Under the pieces are notes generated by a model. It had not been told where the DNA came from, did no database searches, and worked only from the letters and a program-made list of their open reading frames with translations. A DNA stretch of 64,000 nt from Solirubrobacterales bacterium (lineage in GTDB: Bacteria; Actinomycetota; Thermoleophilia; Solirubrobacterales; Solirubrobacteraceae), in NCBI GenBank assembly GCA_947474595.1, contig CANJIV010000009.1, positions 1-64,000 of the forward strand. The letters are read 5' to 3'. Of the stretch, positions 45,577 through 53,112 are shown piece after piece (the stretch's first letter is position 1; every line of letters starts with the position of its first letter). A program made the translations under genes and the position numbers.

Positions 45577-46302
45577 GTGATCGTCGGCGGCCTCCACGGC
45601 GCCCAAGCGGTAGCGATCCTCGCGCTCGCCGGGTTTGGCGCGACGCTACCGATCGACATGACTTACATGACGGGGCCGCCCGGCTCTGGAGATCGCGGTG
45701 GGCCGGTCGAGCTGTTGGCTCTACCGATCGGGCTCGCCGTGGCGATCTTTCTCCTTCTCGCAGCCTTCGACCATTTATCGATGGCAACCTGGGCGCGCGG
45801 CTGGTATGAGCGAACCGTCCCACGTGGGGTAAACCCCGCCCGCTGGTGGGAGTATTCGATCAGCGCCTCGCTAATGGTGGCCCTGATCGCGATGCTTTCA
45901 GGCGTCACCGACGCGGTCGCATTGGTCGCTATCTTCGGAGTCAACGCTTCGATGATTCTCTTTGGGTTAGTCATGGAGCGTGCCAACGTCGGCCGTGAGA
46001 CCGTCGACTGGAAACCTTTCATATACGGCTGTATCGCGGGAGCGATTCCGTGGATCGCGATCTCGATGCAGATCGGGGTCGCCTACGCCGAGGGTAGTAA
46101 TCCGCCGGCTTTCGTCGTCGCCATCTTCGTCTCGCTCTTCCTGCTCTTCAACAGCTTCGCGGTGAATATGTGGCTGAGTTACCGCGGAAGAGGACGGTGG
46201 AGCAATCCCCTCCACGTCGAGCGTGTCTATCTGATCTTGAGTCTTGTGGCAAAGAGTGTGCTGGCTTGGCAGGTCTACGCCGGAGCGATCGCAGGCTCCT
46301 AG
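45577..46302 (+). CDS. Heliorhodopsin
   Basis: 241 residues from the GTG at 45577. The sequence matches the heliorhodopsin family, not type-1 rhodopsins: WWEYSISASLM, GVNASMILFG, GCIAGAIPWI, FVSLFLLFNSFAVNMWL and the last helix LILSLVAKSVLAWQ. The retinal-binding Lys is Lys226, the counter-ion Glu92; His7, His66 and Ser222 match the other conserved photocycle residues. About seven membrane helices; family topology has the N-terminus inside. The conserved stretch just before the GTG (LRRLN) is in frame back to a stop at 45478 without any ATG/GTG/TTG, so the true start is probably a non-standard codon such as ATT at 45526. Function in the cell is unknown; retinal genes are absent from the window. 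Confidence 0.93.
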   Translation: MIVGGLHGAQAVAILALAGFGATLPIDMTYMTGPPGSGDRGGPVELLALPIGLAVAIFLLLAAFDHLSMATWARGWYERTVPRGVNPARWWEYSISASLMVALIAMLSGVTDAVALVAIFGVNASMILFGLVMERANVGRETVDWKPFIYGCIAGAIPWIAISMQIGVAYAEGSNPPAFVVAIFVSLFLLFNSFAVNMWLSYRGRGRWSNPLHVERVYLILSLVAKSVLAWQVYAGAIAGS

Positions 46303-46325
46303 CCGCTTGGCCTATCGGTCCCGGC

Positions 46326-46985
46326 TCACCGCTTGCGCGCGAGCGTCATTCCGTCTGAAACCGACAGCAATACGATATCTACGCGCTGATCGACGGCGAG
46401 ACGTGTGTTGAGTTCTGACAACGCGCAGGCCGCCTCGTTCTCGGCCGGCGGGTCGACGACGAGGCCGCTTAAGAGCATGTTGTCGAGCACAATCAGCCCA
46501 CCTGTGCGCGTGCGTAGGAGTACCTCTTCAAAGTAGTCGCCATAGCCGGGCTTATCGGCGTCGATGAATGTGAGATCAAATGCGGGATCTAGGGGTAGCG
46601 ACCGCAGTGTTTCAAGCGCCGGACCGACGCGTATCTCAACGCGATCTGAAAGTCCCGCATCATCAAGATTGGCGCGGACTGTTGCGGCGTACTTCGCTTC
46701 AAGCTCGCAGCAGAGCAGCGATCCATCGCTAGGGAGACTGCGAGCTAGGCAGATAGCGCTGTAGCCGGTGAAGCTCCCGATCTCCAAGATCCGCTCAGCG
46801 CCAATAGCTCGCGCTAATAGCGTCAGGAACGCTCCTTGGTCCGGCGAGATCTGCATCCGCGAGATGTCGCCCATCGCTTCGGTATCACGCAGGACGCGGT
46901 CAAGTACCTCGTCACTGCGGACGCCTTGTGCGACGACATATGCGTGTAGTTCCGGTGTTAGTGGGGTGAAGTTGTTATCGGCCAT
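46326..46985 (-). CDS. O-methyltransferase (CCoAOMT-like class I)
   Basis: 219 residues from the ATG at 46985 (GGCGAG upstream); the frame runs on upstream to 47099 into the divergent GroES-like gene and is not used. SAM-binding motif ILEIGSFTGYSAICLA, acidic residue in LCCELE, metal-site DLTFIDADKPGY and DNMLLSG are those of cation-dependent catechol/caffeoyl-CoA-type O-methyltransferases. The acceptor is unknown. It ends 24 bases from the heliorhodopsin stop, tail to tail. Confidence 0.88.
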   Translation of the reverse strand: MADNNFTPLTPELHAYVVAQGVRSDEVLDRVLRDTEAMGDISRMQISPDQGAFLTLLARAIGAERILEIGSFTGYSAICLARSLPSDGSLLCCELEAKYAATVRANLDDAGLSDRVEIRVGPALETLRSLPLDPAFDLTFIDADKPGYGDYFEEVLLRTRTGGLIVLDNMLLSGLVVDPPAENEAACALSELNTRLAVDQRVDIVLLSVSDGMTLARKR

Positions 46986-47077
46986 CTCGCCATTCTGCAC
47001 GACGGCGGGGGCGGGGTCTAGTCGGTCGCAGCGATTGCAGGGTGCACTCAGAGCGTGGCCCGCGTACTCTGTTGTAG

Positions 47078-47434
47078 ATGCGTTACCGCCTACGACCACT
47101 CTTTGACCGCGTTGTGATCAAGGAGCTTGAGCCTGATCGTGTTCGACAGTCGGGCCTCGTCGTGCCGGCCGGCACGCGCGAGCTGCCGCCCCAGCACGGC
47201 ATCGTGCTCGAGGTTGGTCCCGGGACCGACTGGTGGGATTCGGCTGGAGTGGCGATGCCCGTGCACGTCGGCGACCACGTCGTCTTTCCAGCTACGGCTG
47301 GCAACTGGGTCGAGGTCGAGGAGGAGAGGCTGCTGGTGTGCCGCGTTGAAGAGCTGCTCGGCGTTTTGGAATCGTCGCCGAGCTCAGACTTCGCGTCGAT
47401 CGACGGCATCGATTCCGCCGAGGACGACGCCTGA
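47078..47434 (+). CDS. GroES-like (Cpn10) paralogue without adjacent groEL
   Basis: 118 residues. The Cpn10 pattern is visible: LRPLFDRVVIKELEP at the start, a mobile-loop-like SGLVVP, GIVLEVGPG, and the closing VHVGDHVVFPATAGNWVEVEEERLLVCR. It has an insertion before VGD and a 20-residue acidic tail, so it is longer and more divergent than housekeeping GroES (about 95-100). No GroEL gene follows. It may cap a chaperonin ring encoded elsewhere or have another function. Confidence 0.8.
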   Translation: MRYRLRPLFDRVVIKELEPDRVRQSGLVVPAGTRELPPQHGIVLEVGPGTDWWDSAGVAMPVHVGDHVVFPATAGNWVEVEEERLLVCRVEELLGVLESSPSSDFASIDGIDSAEDDA

Positions 47435-47449
47435 GGCGTTAGCTAACTC

Positions 47450-48436
47450 CTACCAGGCGGCGCGGTAGAGCTTTAGTAGCTCTTCAGCGTTGGCGGCAGG
47501 AGGAGTCAGTGATAACTCGCCGCGCTGGCTTGCAAGCTCGGCACAGTGGGGCAGAATGTCCTCGCTAATACCGATCGCTCTGAGTGACTGTGCTTGGGCG
47601 CGGCGTGCAAAGCGACGGGCTAGCTCCTCCACCGCCACGCCGGTAGCCCGATCGAGCGCTGCGACTTTTTCGCCGAGCCGCTCTCTCAGCGCGGCGCTAG
47701 TCACGGGCAGCATCGCGGCGTTAGCCCCGGCGTGACTGGCGCCTGCTGCGCGCACAAGGGTTTGGCTCATGACGTGATGGAGCCCAACTGAGGTAAGCCC
47801 GTAGCCTGAGAGCAGGGACCCCAGTGCCAATCTGTCGCGCAGTGGCTCGCCATCTTCAGGCAGTCCTTCGGCCAGCAGCACCGCGGCGCGGATCGCGGCC
47901 ATCGTCGGGACTGGGCTGGCGCCTTCGATCACCGCGGCCTCGATCGCGTGGCCTAAGGAATTGGCAGCGCTTCTCGCTAGGTCGGGCATCGTCTGTGAGG
48001 CGCTAAGGGCGGGGTCGTTGATCACTAACTGTGGCCGCATTGTTGAGCTGGAGGGCGGCGCTCCGCGCGCTTGGCGGTGAAACCAGGTCATCTCGGCTGC
48101 GCTAAGAGTTGTTGGGATCGCGGCCACGAACGTAGGCTGTGGAGATGCCGCGCCGAGCGCCTTGGCGGTGTCGATCACACGGCCGCCACCGAGCGCGACT
48201 ATTTTTGTGCCCAGAGGCCCGTTGGCCAGTAGGTCGCCGGCGATCTCATCAACGAAGCCCTGGCCAATGTCGATGACCCGCTCGGCTCCTAGCTCAATGT
48301 TTGGACACTGGCTTCGCGCCCGCACGGTGGAGATCAGGGTGAATCCTTCGCCGATCAGGCCCGGAGCCTCAAGAATCGCACCGCGCCCAAAGCGAATCGT
48401 TCGTTCACCGTCACGCCAAGTGAAGTCGTAGTCCAT
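47450..48436 (-). CDS. Maleylacetate reductase-like iron-type alcohol dehydrogenase family protein
   Basis: 328 residues of the iron-dependent dehydrogenase fold: NAD-binding ALGGGRVIDTAKALG, IPTTLSAAEMT, and the C-terminal GLHHVMSQTL and SHAGANAAMLP. The first metal ligand Asp is Asn159 (in ANSLGHAIEA) and the usual second His of the HxxxH motif is Gln225; His163, His221 and His235 are kept. Maleylacetate reductases also have Asn at that place, so this is the closest named branch. No ring-cleavage genes lie nearby, so the substrate stays open. The 5' end is slightly shorter than family average. Confidence 0.75.
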   Translation of the reverse strand: MDYDFTWRDGERTIRFGRGAILEAPGLIGEGFTLISTVRARSQCPNIELGAERVIDIGQGFVDEIAGDLLANGPLGTKIVALGGGRVIDTAKALGAASPQPTFVAAIPTTLSAAEMTWFHRQARGAPPSSSTMRPQLVINDPALSASQTMPDLARSAANSLGHAIEAAVIEGASPVPTMAAIRAAVLLAEGLPEDGEPLRDRLALGSLLSGYGLTSVGLHHVMSQTLVRAAGASHAGANAAMLPVTSAALRERLGEKVAALDRATGVAVEELARRFARRAQAQSLRAIGISEDILPHCAELASQRGELSLTPPAANAEELLKLYRAAW

Positions 48437-48488
48437 CGGCGGAGATCTTCGCAGAGTGTCTGCTCGGACGCCTGCCTAAGAAAAAACC

Positions 48489-49073
48489 TCAGAGCAGATA
48501 GATCGCGTAGACGGTGATCGCCAAGCCCAGAAGGCCCGCCGCGAGCCCTCCCGTTAGTAGCCAAAGAGCTCCGGCAACGATTGAAATCGATGCCAATACG
48601 ATCCCGATCTGTAGCGCCCCAATTCCAATCTCGAGGTTTTCGTACTCGTTATCCGCACTCGTGGCCTCGGCTCGCACAGTCTTGATTTCGTTTGACAGGG
48701 CTCGCTCTTCAACCGCAAGCTGTGCTGCTAGGGCGGCCTCTTTGGCTTCGGTGGAGCGGGTTTGAGCAGCTTGGCTTGGCGACTGTCCGACTAGGACTGC
48801 GTCGAGGAGAACTTTGTCATTTTCTACGACGGTGCGATGGTTGTCGAGCGCGTCTAGTTTCGTCTCCAGAGCCCCGATTCGACTCTCGCCTGTAATAACG
48901 GACTTCATCGCGTGGTGGGCGTTTAGGTCGGCTATCGCAAGGACCGCAGCCATCGCGGCGATCGCGATCGCAGTCGCTTTGCTGCGACGGCCTAGGCGAG
49001 GCTTGTGGCCAGAGCTTTCGTGCTCGTGCAGCGCTTCAATGTGCTCTTGGGCCATCTTTCCAGCTTCGCTCAT
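48489..49073 (-). CDS. DUF4337-like membrane protein, downstream copy
   Basis: 194 residues. A polar N-terminus (EHIEALHEHESSGHK) is followed by a membrane helix (ATAIAIAAMAAVLAIADLN), a long predicted coiled-coil region (about 60-145) rich in Ala/Glu/Lys, and two C-terminal membrane helices (GALQIGIVLASISIVAGALWL, GGLAAGLLGLAITVYAIYL). This is the layout of DUF4337 proteins, whose function is unknown. It differs from its neighbour at 17 positions, mostly in the first loop (NAHHAMKSV, LDALDNHRTVV). Confidence 0.8.
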   Translation of the reverse strand: MSEAGKMAQEHIEALHEHESSGHKPRLGRRSKATAIAIAAMAAVLAIADLNAHHAMKSVITGESRIGALETKLDALDNHRTVVENDKVLLDAVLVGQSPSQAAQTRSTEAKEAALAAQLAVEERALSNEIKTVRAEATSADNEYENLEIGIGALQIGIVLASISIVAGALWLLTGGLAAGLLGLAITVYAIYLL

Positions 49074-49124
49074 TGGCCTAACTTTCGCAGAGTGTCTACT
49101 CGGACGCCTGCCTAAGAAAAAACC

Positions 49125-49709
49125 TCAGAGCAGATAGATCGCGTAGACGGCCATCGCCAGGCCGAGAAGGCCCGCCGCGAGCCCTCCCGTTAGTAGCCAA
49201 AGAGCTCCGGCAACGATTGAAATCGATGCCAGTACGATCCCGATCTGTAGCGCCCCGATTCCAAGCTCTAGGTTTTCATACTCGTTCTCCGCACTCGTGA
49301 CCTCGGCTCGCACCGTCTTGATTTCGTTTGACTGGGCTCGCTCTTCAACCGCAAGCTGTGCTGCTAGGGCGGCCTCTTTAGCTTCGGTGGAGCGGGTTTG
49401 AGCGGCTTGGCTTGGTGACTGTCCGACTAGGATTGCGTCGAGGAGAACTTTGTCATTTTCTAAGATGATGCGATGGTTATCGCGCGCGTTTAGCTTCGTC
49501 TCCAGAGCCCCGATCCGACTCTCGCCTGTAATTGCGTTCTTCATCGCGTTGTTGGCGTTTAGGTCGGCTATCGCAAGGACCGCAGCCATCGCGGCGATTG
49601 CAATAGCAGTGGCTTTGCTGCGACGGCCTAGGCTAGGCTTGTGCCCAGAGCTTTCGTGCTCGTGCAGCGCTTCAATGTGCTCTTGGGCCATCTTTCCAGC
49701 TTCGCTCAT
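49125..49709 (-). CDS. DUF4337-like membrane protein, upstream copy
   Basis: 194 residues, about 91% identical to the downstream copy with the same helix, coiled coil, two-helix layout. Differences cluster just after the first membrane helix (NANNAMKNA, LNARDNHRIIL), while the C-terminal helices are almost unchanged, so the extracytoplasmic or coiled-coil part is diverging. It is divergent from the aminotransferase gene, with the presumed promoter in 49710-49811. Confidence 0.8.
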   Translation of the reverse strand: MSEAGKMAQEHIEALHEHESSGHKPSLGRRSKATAIAIAAMAAVLAIADLNANNAMKNAITGESRIGALETKLNARDNHRIILENDKVLLDAILVGQSPSQAAQTRSTEAKEAALAAQLAVEERAQSNEIKTVRAEVTSAENEYENLELGIGALQIGIVLASISIVAGALWLLTGGLAAGLLGLAMAVYAIYLL

Positions 49710-49811
49710 TGGCCTGACAATACGAGGTTCGCTCGGGTCGGTCGGCGCTCAAGAGTGTGATCAACACTTGGACCCGTCACAATGAGCTGTGGATCTACCA
49801 GAGGAGCAGCT

Positions 49812-51197
49812 ATGGCTATCACTGTACCCGTTGAGATCGACCGCGAACGAATCCGGCAACTGACCCAGCGCGAGGAGAGGCACCTTGACGAGCGCACCAA
49901 GGCTTCGGCGGCGATGTACGAGCGTGCGCGCCACACTCTGAGCGGCGGCGTCGCGTCCTCTTACCAGCTGCGCTCCCCCTGGCCAATCTACATCGAGCGA
50001 GGCGACGGTCCCAAGGTCTGGGACGTAGACGGAAACGAGCTCTACGACTTCCATAACGGGTTTGGCTCGATGGTCCAAGGCCATGCTCACCCAGCGATCG
50101 GACGGGCAATATCTGAGCGCTACACCAAGGGCACCCACTTCGCAGCCCCCACCGAGGACTCGATCGTCGTCGGCGAAGAGCTCGCCCGTCGCTGGGGACT
50201 ACCCAAGTGGCGCTACACCAACTCTGGCTCTGAGGCCACGATGGATGCGATCAGAATCGCCCGCGCTGTCGCCGGGCGAGACACCGTGATGAAGATTTTC
50301 GGCTCTTATCACGGCCATCACGATACGGTCATGGTCTCGATTGGCGTCCCATACGATGCGATCGGCGAGCCCGACAATCTCGCTTCGTTGCCATACGGTG
50401 CCGGCATCCCCAGCGCTACGGTGGAGATGACGATCCCTGTGCCATTTAACGACGCCGAGGCGATGGAGCGCCGCATCTTGGCCCTAGAGGCCGATGGTCG
50501 CAAGCCTGCCTGCGTGATCATGGAGGCGGCGATGATGAACCTCGGTGTGGTTCTGCCGGAGCCAGGCTACTTAGAGGCCGTTCGTGAGATCACGCGTCGC
50601 CACGGAATCGTCTTGATCTTTGATGAGGTAAAGACCGGTGTCACGATCGCTGCCGGCGGCGCGGTCGAGAAGTGGGGAGTGGTCCCCGATCTCGTGACTC
50701 TCGCCAAGGCGATTGGCGGCGGCATGGCGATCGGCGCGATCGGCGGAACGGAGGAGGCGATGGCCGTTGTCGCCGATGGCACCGTCTACCAAGTCGGTAC
50801 CTATAACGGCAATCCGCTTGGGATGGCGGCGGCGCGAGCCAACTTGCTCGAAGTGCTCACACCGAGCGCCTACATCCATCTAGACCACCTAAACGACCGT
50901 ATTTTGGCCGGCTGCGAAGGCGTGATCGCGGAGTTCAACTTGCCCGGCTACGCGGTCGGGGTCGGCTCCAAGGGCTGCGTGACTTTCTCGACTCAAAAGA
51001 TCGTCGACTACGCATCTTTTAAGGCAAATCAAGATGCCGCACTTTGTGATCTAGCTTGGCTCTATAACTTAAATCGAGGGATCTACATGACTCCGGGGCG
51101 CGAAGAGGAGTGGACCCTCTCAGTCACCCACACCGACGAGGCTGTCGACCGTTACGTGGAGGTATTCCGAGAGATGGCAGCCGACCTAACTGCCTGA
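49812..51197 (+). CDS. HemL-like class III aminotransferase
   Basis: 461 residues from the ATG at 49812, directly behind GAGGAGCAGCT; an ATG at 49782 is less well placed. PLP-site features: NSGSEATMDAIRIAR, the Asp271 in LIFDEVKTG, and Lys299 in LVTLAKAIGGGM. Overall it resembles glutamate-1-semialdehyde 2,1-aminomutase but has a longer N-terminus and different loops, and the neighbourhood has no haem genes. Paralogues of HemL with unknown amino-group substrates are common, so I leave the substrate open. Confidence 0.82.
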   Translation: MAITVPVEIDRERIRQLTQREERHLDERTKASAAMYERARHTLSGGVASSYQLRSPWPIYIERGDGPKVWDVDGNELYDFHNGFGSMVQGHAHPAIGRAISERYTKGTHFAAPTEDSIVVGEELARRWGLPKWRYTNSGSEATMDAIRIARAVAGRDTVMKIFGSYHGHHDTVMVSIGVPYDAIGEPDNLASLPYGAGIPSATVEMTIPVPFNDAEAMERRILALEADGRKPACVIMEAAMMNLGVVLPEPGYLEAVREITRRHGIVLIFDEVKTGVTIAAGGAVEKWGVVPDLVTLAKAIGGGMAIGAIGGTEEAMAVVADGTVYQVGTYNGNPLGMAAARANLLEVLTPSAYIHLDHLNDRILAGCEGVIAEFNLPGYAVGVGSKGCVTFSTQKIVDYASFKANQDAALCDLAWLYNLNRGIYMTPGREEEWTLSVTHTDEAVDRYVEVFREMAADLTA

Positions 51198-51218
51198 GCG
51201 CGCGGGCTAGTCGCGACG

Positions 51219-52283
51219 CTAAAGCTCTACGCCGACCAAGACCGGCTCGGCAACAAGCCTCACTGCGAAGCGCTCGTAAACCGCGTCGCGCAGCTCGCGA
51301 GCGAAGGTGACTAGCTCGGCAGTTGTCGCGTTACCGCGGTTTATGATCGCCAAGGTGTGCTTCTGGGAGAGGCCGACGGCGCCAGCACCGTAGCCCTTAG
51401 GAAATCCGGCTTGCTCAATCAGCCATGCGGCCGATGTCTTGATAGTGGCGTCGCTTTGATCAAAGCGTGGCGGTGACGGGCCATCGGCGCCCAATAGATC
51501 TTTCGCGCGCAGTTCGAGGTCTTCGAAGTCGGCTGCGGTGAGCACTGGGTTAGTAAAGAACGACCCAGCAGAGCGTGAGTTGGGGTCATCGGGATCGACC
51601 ACCATGCCCTTGGCTACGCGAAGAGCTAAGACCGCAGCGCGTACGTCGCCTAGAGGCGCCCGTTCGCCGACCTCAACGCCCAACGCGCGCGCGAGTTCCG
51701 CGTAGAGGATCGGCTCCGACTCAGGCGAGCGAGCCAGCGAGAAGGTGACCGATAAGACTAGAAAGCGGTCGTCGCCCTTAAAAGTCGAGCCGCGGTATCT
51801 AAAGCCACATTCGGCGGGAGAGAGGGACACCGTCGCCTGCTTTGAGCGGTCATAGAGGCGCACGGCGCAGATCGTCGAGGCAACCTCCTGACCGTAGGCG
51901 CCGACGTTTTGTATCGGCGTCGCTCCCGTCGATCCAGGGATACCCGATAGGCACTCCAATCCAGCCAGACCCTCCTCAACGGTGCGCTTGACTACTCCAT
52001 CCCACGGCTGACCAGCGGCAACAGTCAGCTCCACGCGGTCGCGGTTAGGCATTGAGTGAACGCCTGTAGTCATGACGCGCACGACGCTTCCCGGGAATCC
52101 GGCATCCGCGATTACAAGGTTGGATCCGCCGGCCAGTATGAGGGTTGGCTGCGCGGAAGCGTCGCAGCTGGCTACGGCTTGCACTAGCTCTGCTTCGGTT
52201 GCAGCCTCGACCATACGCGTGGCGCGACCACCAAGCCTGAGCGTGGTGAAGGCGGCGAGTTCAACGTCGGCCAGCGTGCGCAC
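51219..52283 (-). CDS. murB: UDP-N-acetylenolpyruvoylglucosamine reductase
   Basis: 354 residues from the GTG at 52283, which gives the family start RTLADVELAAFTTLRLGG; the frame is open to 52373 into msrA. FAD-binding GGSNLVIAD, the GIPGSTGATPIQNVGAYGQE block, the catalytic SAGSFFTNP serine and the last Glu in LVAEPVL are present, so the enzyme should reduce UDP-GlcNAc enolpyruvate to UDP-MurNAc in cell-wall synthesis. Type I length with the extra loop. Not next to other mur genes. Confidence 0.92.
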   Translation of the reverse strand: MRTLADVELAAFTTLRLGGRATRMVEAATEAELVQAVASCDASAQPTLILAGGSNLVIADAGFPGSVVRVMTTGVHSMPNRDRVELTVAAGQPWDGVVKRTVEEGLAGLECLSGIPGSTGATPIQNVGAYGQEVASTICAVRLYDRSKQATVSLSPAECGFRYRGSTFKGDDRFLVLSVTFSLARSPESEPILYAELARALGVEVGERAPLGDVRAAVLALRVAKGMVVDPDDPNSRSAGSFFTNPVLTAADFEDLELRAKDLLGADGPSPPRFDQSDATIKTSAAWLIEQAGFPKGYGAGAVGLSQKHTLAIINRGNATTAELVTFARELRDAVYERFAVRLVAEPVLVGVEL

Positions 52284-52323
52284 GCTAGACAGAGTAGATG
52301 AGTGCTTGGCCCACGCCGCCCAG

Positions 52324-52980
52324 CTACTGCGTAGTGATGAGGCTAACCGGGCAACTGACGCCCGTGCCCCCAAGTCCGCAGTAGCCGTTGGGGTTCTTTG
52401 CCAGATACTGCTGGTGATACTCCTCGGCGTAGTAAAACGGCCCCGCTGGTTGGATTTCAGTCGTTATCTCGCCCTCTCCGGCGGCGGTGAGTGCAGCCTG
52501 AAAGCGCTCACGCGAGGCCACTGCCCCCGCTTGTTGGGAGGCGTCAGATGTGTAGATGCCTGAGCGGTACTGGGTCCCCATGTCGTTGCCTTGGCGCATG
52601 CCTTGGGTCGGGTTGTGGCTCTCCCAGAAGGCACGCAGGATCTCCTCGTATGCGATCTTCGCGGGGTCGTAGAGAACGAGTACGACTTCGTTGTGCGCCG
52701 TGGCGCCGCTACAGACCTCTTCATAGGTTGGGTTCGGGGTATGGCCAGCGCCATATCCCACGGCTGTCGTATAGACGCCATCGAGTGTCCAGAAGGCGCG
52801 TTCGGCTCCCCAAAAGCAGCCAAGGCCCAAGACGATCGTTTCCATCTCGGCTGGGAAAGGTGGCTTGATTGGGGTGCCCAATACGAAGTGGGTGGAGGCG
52901 GTAGCGATCGGCGTATCGCGGCCCTTCAGTGCCTGGGCGGCTTCGACCATATTGCTTTTGTCGCGGAAGATAGAGAACAC
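52324..52980 (-). CDS. msrA: Peptide methionine-S-sulfoxide reductase MsrA
   Basis: 218 residues. The nucleophile is Cys55 in [28 protein letters not shown] and the resolving cysteines in [14 protein letters not shown] are all present, so it can be recycled by thioredoxin. The first 45 residues are a poorly conserved extension without signal sequence. It repairs oxidised methionine in proteins. 40 bases before murB on the same strand. Confidence 0.94.
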   Translation of the reverse strand: MFSIFRDKSNMVEAAQALKGRDTPIATASTHFVLGTPIKPPFPAEMETIVLGLGCFWGAERAFWTLDGVYTTAVGYGAGHTPNPTYEEVCSGATAHNEVVLVLYDPAKIAYEEILRAFWESHNPTQGMRQGNDMGTQYRSGIYTSDASQQAGAVASRERFQAALTAAGEGEITTEIQPAGPFYYAEEYHQQYLAKNPNGYCGLGGTGVSCPVSLITTQ

Positions 52981-53112
52981 TCAACAGCCTTTCTTTCGGA
53001 TCGTTATACAGGTTAGAGACCTGCTTAAAAGAAAAGATCCAGGCCAGCCTTCTCACGCTGCAACCGTTGACCGGCCATACGCTGGCCCTGCAGTCGCTAA
53101 AGTGGCCCTGCA

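Larger units (their letters stand above)
48448..49719. repeat. Tandem duplication, 636-bp unit, two copies
   Basis: 48448-49083 and 49084-49719 are two direct copies, each holding one complete 194-codon gene plus its short flanks (for example CGCCTGCCTAAGAAAAAACC before each stop). The encoded proteins differ at 17 of 194 positions. Confidence 0.9.

Noticed and set aside
45577-46302. Type-1 (proton-pump) rhodopsin
   Set aside because: The helix-3 and helix-7 motifs (WWEYS, SLVAKS) are of heliorhodopsins, and the DTD/DTE-type pump motif is absent.
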